From: CAZIXN01 sp039180415
GTDB lineage: Bacteria; Planctomycetota; Phycisphaerae; Phycisphaerales; Phycisphaeraceae
Length of the DNA stretch: 48,129 bases
Assembly: GCA_039180415.1 (NCBI GenBank)
Contig: JBCDDH010000020.1
Coordinates: 1-48,129 of the forward strand
Reading direction: 5' to 3'
In this document: positions 1 through 7,302 of the stretch, one piece after another
Layout: each line of letters begins with the position of its first letter
How positions within the stretch are numbered: the stretch's first letter is position 1
Translations under genes and position numbers: made by a program
The notes under the pieces: model-generated
What the model was told of the DNA's origin: nothing
Database searches by the model: none
What the model saw: only the letters and a program-made list of their open reading frames with translations

Positions 1-1
1 G

Positions 2-1738
2 ATCCGGGGGGGGGCGGTTATCGGGCGGTGGGCGGGGGGGGGGGCGGTGGGGTTCGACGCGGCGATCGAGGCGTGCCGGCGGGTGTCGTTCGGGTTGTTG
101 GAAAGCGCGGAGCACCCGCTGCTGTTCGGGGCTCTGGTGTTCGCGCTGCCGACGCTGGGCGGCTTGATCGTGGGGCTGCTGCAGAGCAAGGCCTTCCGCG
201 CGACACGACGTGAACCGGGCGTGCCCAGCGTCATCGAAGCGCTGGCCAAACAGAAGGGCCAGCTGCCCGCGAAGATGGGCATCAGCAAGGCGGTCACCGC
301 GTCGGTAACGATCGGTAGCGGCGGATCGGCGGGCGTGGAAGGGCCGATCCTCACGATCGGCGCGACGGTGGCTTCGCGATCGGCGGCGCTGCTCCGCCTG
401 CCGCAACGCCACGCGCCGACGCTAGTGGGCTGCGGCGCCGCGGCGGGCACGGCGGCGATTTTCAACGCGCCGATCGCCGGGGTGATCTTTGTGTTGGAGG
501 TCGTCCTGCGCGACTTCTCGGTGCGGACGTTCATGCCGATCGTGGTCGCCAGTGTGTTCGGCGTCGCGGTCACCCAGGCGATCCTCGGCCAGAACGAGGC
601 GGTGTTCACGCTGCCCGAAGCGATGACCGTATATACGTTCTCGTTCGCGGAGTTGCTGCCCTACGCGGCGTTGGGGCTGCTGGCCGGCGGCGCGGGCGCG
701 GCGTTGACGCTGGGCCTGCCGCGCTGCGAAAAGCTGTGGGACCGGCTGGCCGTGCCGACGTGGAGCAAGCCGGCGCTCGGCGGCGCGCTGCTGGGCATCT
801 TGGGTGTGGGCTTCGCGCTCTACGCCGGCAACCCGATGCCCGCGTACGAGGCGCCGGTGTTCTTCGGCAACGGCTACCCGGTCATCGAGGCGCTGCTCAA
901 CCCGATGACCTACGCCACGCTGGACGGCGGCGTCGGCCTGCTGCTGATCGTGCTGCTGTGCAAGCTGGTGGGCACGTGCCTCACCCTCGGCTCGGGCGGG
1001 TCGGGCGGCGTGGTCGCGCCGTCGCTGTTCCTGGGCGCGGCGTTGGGCGGCGTGGTCGGGCTGTGGGCGCAGCAGACCGGCTGGCTGCCCGTCGACTCGC
1101 CGGCGACCTACGCGCTGGCGGGCATGGCCGGCGTGCTGGCCGCGGTCGCACACTGCCCGCTGGCGGCGTTCCTGCTGGTGTTCGAGCTCACCGCCGACTA
1201 CCAGGTCATCCTGCCGATGATGCTCGTGGCCATCCTCGCCACCGCCACCGCCCAGAAGCTCGCCGGCCAAAGCATCTACGGCCACTGGCTCACCCAACGC
1301 GGCATCCGCACCGGCACCTACGCCGACCTCACGCTGCTGCGCCGCATGACGGTCCGCGAGGTGCCGCTCACGCCCGCCGTCCTGGTCGAGGCCGACGAGC
1401 CCGCGACGCGCCTGCTCGAACTGGCCCGCGACTTCGCCGCCACCGATTACGTCGTCTGCTCCGACGACGAGGTGTACACCGGGCTCGTCGTCGGCGACGA
1501 CGTCCGCAAGACCCTCGCCCACCACCACGCCGCCGCGTTGATGATCGTTTCCGAGCTGATGCGCACGAACCTCGCCACCGTCACGCTCGACGAAACCCTC
1601 GACGCCGTGATGGACAAGTTCGCCCGCCACGAGGTCGCGTCGCTCGCCGTCGTCGATTCGGCGGGGCACGTCAAAGGCGTCATCACCCGGCCGCGCCTGA
1701 TGCGCGAATACCAACGGGCCCTGGAACGCCGAGCGTGA
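2..1738 (+). CDS. CLC-family chloride channel/transporter with C-terminal CBS domains (5' end cut by window)
   Basis: Integral membrane protein for chloride (or related anion) passage across the inner membrane. The reading frame is open to the window edge, so the N-terminus is missing; the first candidate start inside is GTG at 47, but the residues before it already look like a CLC helix. The anion-pathway motifs are visible: GGSAGVEGP carrying the gating glutamate, FNAPIAG, and GSGGSGGVVAPSLFLGAALG. The usual GSGIPE loop is altered to EPGVPSVIEA. At the place of the E. coli ClcA proton glutamate (E203, in LFIIEE) this protein has valine (VIFVLEVV), which in the family is more typical of channels than of H+/Cl- exchangers. 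About the last 140 residues (from roughly 425) form two CBS-like repeats, which often bind adenosine nucleotides. The stop lies 30 bases before rnpA, on the same strand. Confidence 0.9.
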   Translation: MRGGAVIGRWAGGGAVGFDAAIEACRRVSFGLLESAEHPLLFGALVFALPTLGGLIVGLLQSKAFRATRREPGVPSVIEALAKQKGQLPAKMGISKAVTASVTIGSGGSAGVEGPILTIGATVASRSAALLRLPQRHAPTLVGCGAAAGTAAIFNAPIAGVIFVLEVVLRDFSVRTFMPIVVASVFGVAVTQAILGQNEAVFTLPEAMTVYTFSFAELLPYAALGLLAGGAGAALTLGLPRCEKLWDRLAVPTWSKPALGGALLGILGVGFALYAGNPMPAYEAPVFFGNGYPVIEALLNPMTYATLDGGVGLLLIVLLCKLVGTCLTLGSGGSGGVVAPSLFLGAALGGVVGLWAQQTGWLPVDSPATYALAGMAGVLAAVAHCPLAAFLLVFELTADYQVILPMMLVAILATATAQKLAGQSIYGHWLTQRGIRTGTYADLTLLRRMTVREVPLTPAVLVEADEPATRLLELARDFAATDYVVCSDDEVYTGLVVGDDVRKTLAHHHAAALMIVSELMRTNLATVTLDETLDAVMDKFARHEVASLAVVDSAGHVKGVITRPRLMREYQRALERRA

Positions 1739-1768
1739 ATCCGACCCGCTTGGCCGTATCGTGAACGC

Positions 1769-2188
1769 GTGTCCGCGTCCGACCCGCCCCCCCGCCGCTT
1801 CACGCTCCGCCGCGCCTCCCGCCTCTCGGGCAAGAAGGCGTTCGCCGCCGTGTTCGACGCGAAGATGCGGAAGAACGCCGGCCCGCTGTCCGTGCTCACC
1901 AAGCCCAACGGCCTGGGCTTCCATCGCTTAGGCCTGTCCGTCTCCCGCAAGGTCGGCAAGGCCCACGACCGCAACCGCGTCAAACGCCGGCTCCGCGAAG
2001 TTTTTCGGTTGGACCGCCCCGCCGACCCGGCTTACGACACCCGCGACGCCGAAGAAAATCTCGTCGGCTACGACATCGTGATTGTCGTCCGCCCCGCCGC
2101 CCGGCAAGCCGGCTTCGACGACCTGCGCCGCCACCTGGCCGACGCCGTCCGCCGCGCCCACCTTAACTGGCAACGCCGCCTCAAATAA
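1769..2188 (+). CDS. rnpA: Ribonuclease P protein component
   Basis: Protein subunit of RNase P, which assists the catalytic RNA in removing 5' leaders from precursor tRNAs. The 139-residue product is a normal length for the family. It carries the diagnostic RNA-binding signature RNRVKRRLRE preceded by GLSVSRKVGKAHD, and the N-terminal pattern in which basic residues precede F..VF. The start chosen is GTG at 1769, which gives a family-like N-terminus; no strong ribosome-binding site is seen. In most bacteria rnpA sits between rpmH and yidC near the origin. Here the neighbours are a CLC protein and a YihY-family protein, so the gene has left its usual context. Family assignment is firm; operon membership with the CLC gene (30-base gap) is inferred. 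Confidence 0.95.
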   Translation: MSASDPPPRRFTLRRASRLSGKKAFAAVFDAKMRKNAGPLSVLTKPNGLGFHRLGLSVSRKVGKAHDRNRVKRRLREVFRLDRPADPAYDTRDAEENLVGYDIVIVVRPAARQAGFDDLRRHLADAVRRAHLNWQRRLK

Positions 2189-2310
2189 CCCGTTCCGATC
2201 CGGGGAATGCCCGCGGCGCCGCAACGTCCGAAAACCCGGACCGACCCACGCCGCCGCCCGCTTGCGACGATGATCCTCATACGCTTCAAGCAACGGCTTT
2301 TCGCGATCCC

Positions 2311-3738
2311 ATGCGCCTCCCCGCCCGCCTACGTCAGCTCCAGCACACGATCCGCGATCTCACGGACGCGGACAACGAGCACCTCCCACGCACCCAGCGC
2401 GCCCTGCTCTACGCGATCGAGCTGGGCCGGTTCGCCGCCGCCAAGCTCAAGCAAGACCGCGCCCCGCAGATGGCCGCGGCCCTGACTTACCACACGCTGT
2501 TCTCGCTGCTGCCCACGCTCGTGCTCACGCTCGTCGTCGCCAGCGCGTTCGTTTCCGAACAACAGCTCAACGACCTCAAAGATCAGACCGTCAGCTGGGC
2601 CGTCAAGTGGCTCGATACCAACCCCGACGACGCCCCCGGCGGCAACGCCCGGTTGCCCGACGTCGGCCCGCTCTCGCCCGCCCAGCAACTCATCCAACAG
2701 CGCCAGACCGAGTACGCCAATACCGCCGAGAAGCTCGACGACCAGCTCTCCACCTGGCTGGACCAACTCCAGGAAGTCGACTTCCGTTCCATCGGCGTCG
2801 TCGGCGTGCTCATCTTCCTTTACGGTGCCACCGCGCTGCTCGCCACGATCGAGTCGTCCTTCAACCGCATCCTCCGCGCCGACGAAAACCGGCCGTGGTA
2901 CCTGCGCTTCCCGCTGTACTACACCACCCTGACGCTCGCCCCGGTCGTGCTGCTCGCCGGCCAATGGGCGCAGAATCGCTTCCTCGAACTCATCAAAACC
3001 AGTGGCGCGCTCGTCGCCTGGCTCGCCGGGCCGTTCGTGTTCCTCTCGCCGCTGCTCACCGCCTGGATCGTGCTGCTCCTGGCGTTCATGCTCCTGCCCA
3101 ACACCACGCTGCGCCTCCGCGCCGCGGCCGTCGGCTCGTTCGTCGCCGCCCTCGCGATGGGCATCGCCGTCGAAGCCTTCTCGTTCTACGCCACCAACAC
3201 CGCGTCCACCAGCCTCTACGGCGCGCTCGCGCTGCTGCCCCTGTTCCTGTTGCTGCTCTGGATCGTCTGGCAGATCGTCCTGTTCGGCCTGGAGATCGCC
3301 AGCATCATCCAGTTCGCGCCCGACCCCGCCGAACGCCGCAAACGCCGGCAACAGGACGCCGACCAGGCGCTCCGCGTGATCGACCCCCGGCTGATCGTGC
3401 CCGCGTTGGTCCGCTTCGCCCAGGCTTTCCGCGACGGCGAAGCGCTCACCGCCCGCCGGCTGAACGAAGCGCTCCGCCTCCCGCCCGGCGCCGAGCGACC
3501 GCTGCTGAGCGCCCTGCTCGACGCCGGCCACGTCCACCGCGTCCAGGCCGACGGCGATGAAAGCGACCCCCGCTTCGCGCTGCACCGCGCGCCCGAAACC
3601 GTCGCGCTGACCGAGCTGCTCGACACCGCCCGCCGCCTCGGCCGGCCCGACACCGACGCCGTGCACACCCACCTCCAAACCCTCGACGACGCCGAGCGCC
3701 AAGTCGCCGAGCGGCGCACCCTCGCCGACCTGCTCTAA
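2311..3738 (+). CDS. YihY/BrkB-family inner-membrane protein
   Basis: Polytopic membrane protein of the YihY/virulence factor BrkB family (formerly misnamed RNase BN). Its biochemical function is not established; transport or envelope roles have been proposed. The sequence shows the family's DRAPQMAAALTYHTLFSLLPTLVL entry motif (quoted here only as DRAPQMAAALTYHTLFSLLP) near residue 50, an extended soluble loop around residues 100-155, then VGVLIFLYGATALLATIE, a PWYLRFPLYY turn and four further hydrophobic helices. After about residue 345 follows a soluble tail of 130 residues that resembles a winged-helix-like regulatory extension (LTARRLNEAL..LPPGAERPLLSALLDAGHV). Length 475. The start at 2311 (ATG) is the first giving a charged cytoplasmic N-terminus. 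The convergent GH43 gene ends 33 bases downstream. Confidence 0.85.
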   Translation: MRLPARLRQLQHTIRDLTDADNEHLPRTQRALLYAIELGRFAAAKLKQDRAPQMAAALTYHTLFSLLPTLVLTLVVASAFVSEQQLNDLKDQTVSWAVKWLDTNPDDAPGGNARLPDVGPLSPAQQLIQQRQTEYANTAEKLDDQLSTWLDQLQEVDFRSIGVVGVLIFLYGATALLATIESSFNRILRADENRPWYLRFPLYYTTLTLAPVVLLAGQWAQNRFLELIKTSGALVAWLAGPFVFLSPLLTAWIVLLLAFMLLPNTTLRLRAAAVGSFVAALAMGIAVEAFSFYATNTASTSLYGALALLPLFLLLLWIVWQIVLFGLEIASIIQFAPDPAERRKRRQQDADQALRVIDPRLIVPALVRFAQAFRDGEALTARRLNEALRLPPGAERPLLSALLDAGHVHRVQADGDESDPRFALHRAPETVALTELLDTARRLGRPDTDAVHTHLQTLDDAERQVAERRTLADLL

Positions 3739-3771
3739 TTACGAAGGCCCGCCGCGACGCCTCCCTTCGCC

Positions 3772-5211
3772 TCAGCCCTCCCCAAACACCGACCAGTCCA
3801 CCACCCCCACCGCGGTCGCTCGCCGCGCTCGGTCCCACGACAGCCGCACCGCGTCCGCTTCCACCGCCTCGCACGCGCGGTAGTCGATCAACCAATCTTC
3901 CGTCGAATCCCACCGGTCCACCACGGTCTTCCAATCGCCGCCCACCCGCGCCTCCAGCCGCCACCCCGTCGCTTCCGGCCCCAGCCCCGCCTCGTAATCC
4001 AGCTGCGGCTCGGTCCACACCACCCGGCACGATCGCAGCGTGTAGGTCCGTCCCAATTCGATCTCCAGCGACGGCAACACGTCGCCCGCCGTCGGCTGCC
4101 ACCACGTCTTCATCGAGCCGTCCGTCGCGTAGATCCAATCCCGGCCCGCCGCCACGCTCGACGCGGTTACGCGCTGCTTCGCGTGGTTCACCGGCAACCA
4201 CTCCGGGCTATTCCCTGAATGGGGTTGTGGTTGTCTCCCCGGGGCCCGCCGCGGCGCCTCGCTCGCCGCATCCACGAACAAATGCCCGTCCGCATCGAAA
4301 CCCGCCGGGTCCATGCCGATCCGCCGCTCGAACATGTGCCGCACGCACACCGCACACGTGTAAAACGCCCACCACGTCCCGCCCGGCCCCGGCACGATGC
4401 AGCCGTGCCCCGGCCCCCGCACCAGCCCGTGCCGGTCCGCACAGATCGGGGTCCGTCTCTGATACACGAACGGCCCCATCGGCGTCTCACCCACGTACGC
4501 CCCCATCGCGTACGTCGAGAACTCCGTGCCCGGCCCGGCGAACGTCAAAAAGTATTTCCCGTTCGCCTTAAGCATCCACGCCCCTTCCGTGAACGACTTG
4601 CTCGCATCCTCGTTGTGCTCGCCGTACCGCTCCCACTTTTTGGAAGCATCAAACTCGAACAGCGTCTTCGGGTGTTCCAACAGCTTTCGCGGCTCGTCCG
4701 GGTCCAGCGGCGCGCCCTTGATCCCGCCCTCGCCCAAGCCCCAATACGCAAACAGCGCGTCGCCGTCCGCGAACAACATCGGGTCCATCCACTCCGGCAC
4801 CGGCTCCCCGTCCGGATCGACGAACGGCCCGACCTCCACGAACGGCCCGAGCGCGTCGTCGCTCACCCACAGCCCCGCCGTGCATGCCGTCAATAAGTAT
4901 CGGCCCCGGAACTTCTCCACCGTCGGCGCGTACCCCGCGTCGTACGGCTCGACGCGATGATGCCGCCACGTCACGAAGTCTTCGCTGACGTACGCCATCC
5001 CCGCCGACGAATACAACACCCAGCGTGCGCCGTTCGGGCCGTCCGCTTCGTACAGCACCGTCGGGTCCGCCGTCTCGCGGAAGTCCCCGCCGAGGACGTC
5101 CCCGCCCGGCATGATCGAAGGGTCGATCGAACACCGCCCCCGCGGATAGTCCGGCAGCGGCAGCGGGTTGCAATACGTCAGCGGCGAAGCGGCGTGAGGT
5201 GATTTCAACAT
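3772..5211 (-). CDS. Glycoside hydrolase family 43-like enzyme with C-terminal discoidin-like domain
   Basis: Probable beta-xylosidase/arabinofuranosidase-type glycosidase acting on plant or algal polysaccharide fragments. The N-terminal five-bladed-propeller region carries the GH43 acidic triad: ETADPTVLY (general base Asp), EWMDPMLFADGD (pKa-modulating Asp) and SFTEGAWMLKANGKYFL (general acid Glu). After a short linker (GRQPQPHSGN) the C-terminal 140 residues, with TDGSMKTWWQP and LEIELGRTYTLRSCRV, look like an F5/8 type C (discoidin) carbohydrate-binding fold. No signal peptide is evident, so the enzyme may act on imported oligosaccharides. The start is taken as ATG 5211, preceded by GAGG at suitable spacing; a GTG at 5250, three bases after the upstream gene's stop, would add 13 residues. 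Substrate is inferred from family only. Confidence 0.82.
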   Translation of the reverse strand: MLKSPHAASPLTYCNPLPLPDYPRGRCSIDPSIMPGGDVLGGDFRETADPTVLYEADGPNGARWVLYSSAGMAYVSEDFVTWRHHRVEPYDAGYAPTVEKFRGRYLLTACTAGLWVSDDALGPFVEVGPFVDPDGEPVPEWMDPMLFADGDALFAYWGLGEGGIKGAPLDPDEPRKLLEHPKTLFEFDASKKWERYGEHNEDASKSFTEGAWMLKANGKYFLTFAGPGTEFSTYAMGAYVGETPMGPFVYQRRTPICADRHGLVRGPGHGCIVPGPGGTWWAFYTCAVCVRHMFERRIGMDPAGFDADGHLFVDAASEAPRRAPGRQPQPHSGNSPEWLPVNHAKQRVTASSVAAGRDWIYATDGSMKTWWQPTAGDVLPSLEIELGRTYTLRSCRVVWTEPQLDYEAGLGPEATGWRLEARVGGDWKTVVDRWDSTEDWLIDYRACEAVEADAVRLSWDRARRATAVGVVDWSVFGEG

Positions 5212-5253
5212 CCCCGCATCCTCGAACGCCGCGGGGTCACGGTCAAACACCGT

Positions 5254-5796
5254 TTAAGCAAGGGCATGTTCGAGCACCTTGGTTCCGAGTTCTTCGACCG
5301 GCGATCGTGAATCCAGCCGAAGGACCGGGCAAGGCAGACGACGCATCCAACCTTCGTGAAGATCAAGGCTACGGGTCGGGGCCTTGGCCTCGTCATAGCT
5401 CCGAGCCCAATCCATAAATTGGACGTGTGCGGCGTGCATGTCGCCGCCGGGTTGTATGCGCGAGCCGTAACGGGCTTTCTCCCGAGAAGCGATCCGTGCC
5501 ATCCGCAACTCGTGGGGTAGGTAGAGAAACACCGCGAGGCTGAAATCACGCAACAGCGGGTCTCCCCAACTGCAAAGCGAACCGGAGAGCACCCAATGGA
5601 TCGCCCCGCGGGTGTCTCGTCGGATCATCGCCACGCGCTCGGCGGGCTCGCGTTTGTGAGTAAAGGGCGGATCGGTATCCAGCCAGTAATACGAGTCGGT
5701 GTCCAGGTGTCTGCCCGCGAGCCGCTCGGAGAGGTGTGATCCGAGGGTCGTCGTGCCGGAGCCCGAAGCGCCAAAGATGTGAATACGAGCGGACAT
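5254..5796 (-). CDS. Small P-loop NTPase, adenylate/shikimate-kinase-like
   Basis: Soluble 180-residue P-loop kinase-like protein. The Walker A motif is right at the N-terminus (HIFGASGSGTTTLGSHL), followed by a substrate-pocket segment LDTDSYYWLDTDPPFT, a core strand with GAIHWVLSGSLCSWGD, and a strand/lid region FLYLPHELRMARIASREKARYG. These match the AAA/adenylate-kinase-related family often annotated as ATPase or FlaR-like topology modulator; the phosphate acceptor is unknown. The start ATG at 5796 places the P-loop ten residues in, as in relatives. It overlaps nothing and lies just 42 bases upstream of the GH43 ATG, so the two could be co-transcribed, though their functions show no obvious link. 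Confidence 0.8.
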   Translation of the reverse strand: MSARIHIFGASGSGTTTLGSHLSERLAGRHLDTDSYYWLDTDPPFTHKREPAERVAMIRRDTRGAIHWVLSGSLCSWGDPLLRDFSLAVFLYLPHELRMARIASREKARYGSRIQPGGDMHAAHVQFMDWARSYDEAKAPTRSLDLHEGWMRRLPCPVLRLDSRSPVEELGTKVLEHALA

Positions 5797-5830
5797 TTTT
5801 CGATGCGTTCAGTGGATGACCCGAGTCGCC

Positions 5831-6130
5831 TCACCCCGACCCCAAGACCGCGTCCAACAACCCCGGAAACCGCGCCTCCAGGTCTTCCCGCCGTAGGAAA
5901 TTCCGCCGCGAGGTCCCTTCGGGCACCTGCCGGATCACGCCCGCTTCGCGCAGCACCCGCCAGTGATGGCTGGCCGTCGATTTGGGGATCGCCTCCAAAA
6001 ACGCGTTGCACGGCAGGCCGTCGCACCCCTCGGCCATCCGCACGATCTCCAGGCGCACCGGGTCGCCCAGCGCGCGCAGCACGTCCGACAAGATCAAGTC
6101 TTCGGCTCGAGGATGCTTGAGGGAACGCAC
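5831..6130 (-). CDS. ArsR-family winged-helix regulator
   Basis: DNA-binding repressor of the ArsR/SmtB fold, 99 residues. Seen: the characteristic VLRALGDPVRLEIVRMA helix and the recognition region IPKSTASHHWRVLREAGVIRQ, then a basic wing (PEGTSRRNFLRREDL). It has cysteines at EGCDGLPCNAF but not the ELCVCDL metal-binding motif of true arsenite/cadmium sensors, so the signal is probably not a metal and may be an organic or redox cue. It is transcribed divergently from the alcohol dehydrogenase at 6224, with a palindrome over the presumed promoter between them. Regulators of this sequence type commonly sit beside zinc-less dehydrogenases, so control of that gene is likely (inference). Confidence 0.85.
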   Translation of the reverse strand: MRSLKHPRAEDLILSDVLRALGDPVRLEIVRMAEGCDGLPCNAFLEAIPKSTASHHWRVLREAGVIRQVPEGTSRRNFLRREDLEARFPGLLDAVLGSG

Positions 6131-6151
6131 GCGAAAATCCTAGTCAACGCA

Positions 6152-6186
6152 TTGACAACCCAAATTGTTCGATTAATATCGAATAA
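6152..6186 (+). promoter_or_regulatory. Sigma-70-like promoter overlapped by an inverted repeat (ArsR operator candidate)
   Basis: A perfect -35 hexamer TTGACA lies at 6152-6157, followed after 16 bases by TAATAT at 6174-6179 as a -10. Lying over the -10 is the inverted repeat TTCGAT-TAAT-ATCGAA (6168-6183), extended on both sides by TT/AA pairs (6165-6186, one mismatched pair). The site is 38 bases upstream of the dehydrogenase ATG at 6224 and between it and the divergent arsR. The geometry fits repression by occlusion of the -10. Binding by the neighbouring regulator is inferred. Confidence 0.6.
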
Positions 6187-6223
6187 ACGTACGATCCAGC
6201 CTCGCTACCTCAAAGAAACTCCC

Positions 6224-7231
6224 ATGCGTGCCTACCAAGTCGTGTCCCCCGACGGACCCAGCGCCCTCCAGGCCGTCGACCTGCCCGAACCACAGCCGGG
6301 GCCCGGCGAGATCGCCGTCGCCATCCGCGCCGCGTCGCTGAACTACCGCGACCTGCTCGTCGCCAACGGCGGCTACCCCCGGAACGACCGCCGCCCGGTC
6401 GTCCCGCTCTCCGACGGGGCCGGCGAAGTCACCGCCGTCGGCGACGGCGTCACCCGCTGGAAAGTCGGGGACCGCGTCGCGCCCAACTTCATGCGCGATT
6501 GGCTCGGCGGCGCGATCCACGACCGGGCCCTGAACTCCAGCCTCGGCGGCGGGATCGACGGCGTCCTCGCCGAGACCGTCGTCCTGCCCGAAGCTTCGGT
6601 CGTCGCGATCCCCGAACACTTGAGCTTCACGCAAGCCTCGGCGTTGCCGTGCGCCGCGTTGACCGCGTGGAACGCGCTCAACGCCGCCGGTGTTGGCGCG
6701 GGAGATACCGTGCTGCTGCTGGGCACGGGCGGCGTCTCGATCTTCGGCCTGCAGTTCGCCAAAGCCATGGGCGCGACCGCGATCGTGACGTCCAGTTCCG
6801 ACGACAAACTCGACCGGGCGAAGCAACTCGGGGCCGATCACACCGTCAACTACAAGCAACATCCGGAATGGCACGAACCCGTCCGCCGGCTGACCGCCGA
6901 CCGGGGCGTCGATGCCGTGCTGGAAGTTGGCGGTGCCGGCACCCTCGAACGCTCGCTCCAGGCCGTACGCATTGGTGGCCACGTTGCGCTCATCGGCCTG
7001 CTCGCCAAAACCGAAACCCAGCCGTCGATCCTGTCCGCACTGCTCAACGCCCAAACCATCCACGGCATCTACGTCGGCAGCGTCGAGACTTTTGAAGCCA
7101 TGAACCGCGCGATCACCGCCCATCGCCTCGAGCCGGTGATCGACCGAAATTTTTCGTTCGACGACGCGATCGCCGCGTACGACTACTTCGCCTCGCAGCG
7201 GCACCTTGGCAAAGTCATCATCGAGTTCTGA
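6224..7231 (+). CDS. Zinc-less NAD(P)-dependent alcohol dehydrogenase / quinone-oxidoreductase-like (MDR superfamily)
   Basis: Cytosolic medium-chain dehydrogenase/reductase, 335 residues. Seen: the N-terminal GroES-like domain with AASLNYRDLLVANGGYP, PLSDGAGEVTAVGDGVTRWKVGDRV, then the Rossmann domain with GDTVLLLGTGGVSIFGLQFAK. The catalytic zinc cysteine and histidine of true alcohol dehydrogenases are absent (NYRD in place of C.(T/S)D), as in the zinc-less enal/quinone reductase branch. An upstream in-frame extension exists to 5963, but it overlaps arsR on the other strand; the ATG at 6224 gives the canonical MRAYQV start and follows the promoter/operator at 6152-6186. The substrate is not recognisable. 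Likely repressed by the divergent ArsR protein and ended by the hairpin at 7251-7282. Confidence 0.85.
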   Translation: MRAYQVVSPDGPSALQAVDLPEPQPGPGEIAVAIRAASLNYRDLLVANGGYPRNDRRPVVPLSDGAGEVTAVGDGVTRWKVGDRVAPNFMRDWLGGAIHDRALNSSLGGGIDGVLAETVVLPEASVVAIPEHLSFTQASALPCAALTAWNALNAAGVGAGDTVLLLGTGGVSIFGLQFAKAMGATAIVTSSSDDKLDRAKQLGADHTVNYKQHPEWHEPVRRLTADRGVDAVLEVGGAGTLERSLQAVRIGGHVALIGLLAKTETQPSILSALLNAQTIHGIYVGSVETFEAMNRAITAHRLEPVIDRNFSFDDAIAAYDYFASQRHLGKVIIEF

Positions 7232-7250
7232 ACCCGATCGCAACCATTTA

Positions 7251-7282
7251 AAAAGCCCGCGGCCGAAACGCCGCGGGCTTTT
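7251..7282. terminator. Bidirectional rho-independent terminator
   Basis: A perfect 13-base-pair stem: left arm AAAAGCCCGCGGC (7251-7263), six-base loop, right arm GCCGCGGGCTTTT (7270-7282). It has A-runs on one side and T-runs on the other, so it can end the dehydrogenase transcript (+) and the atpD transcript (-), which converge here. Confidence 0.9.
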
Positions 7283-7302
7283 CACTTCGATCCGTACGAT
7301 TC

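Noticed and set aside
422..1924. 500-residue minus-strand frame opposite the CLC gene
   Set aside because: Composition is that of an antisense shadow (H, R, G, Q-rich) without any domain; the plus strand is clearly coding.
5963..6223. N-terminal extension of the alcohol dehydrogenase
   Set aside because: It runs antisense through arsR and the promoter/operator; family members start at MRAYQV.
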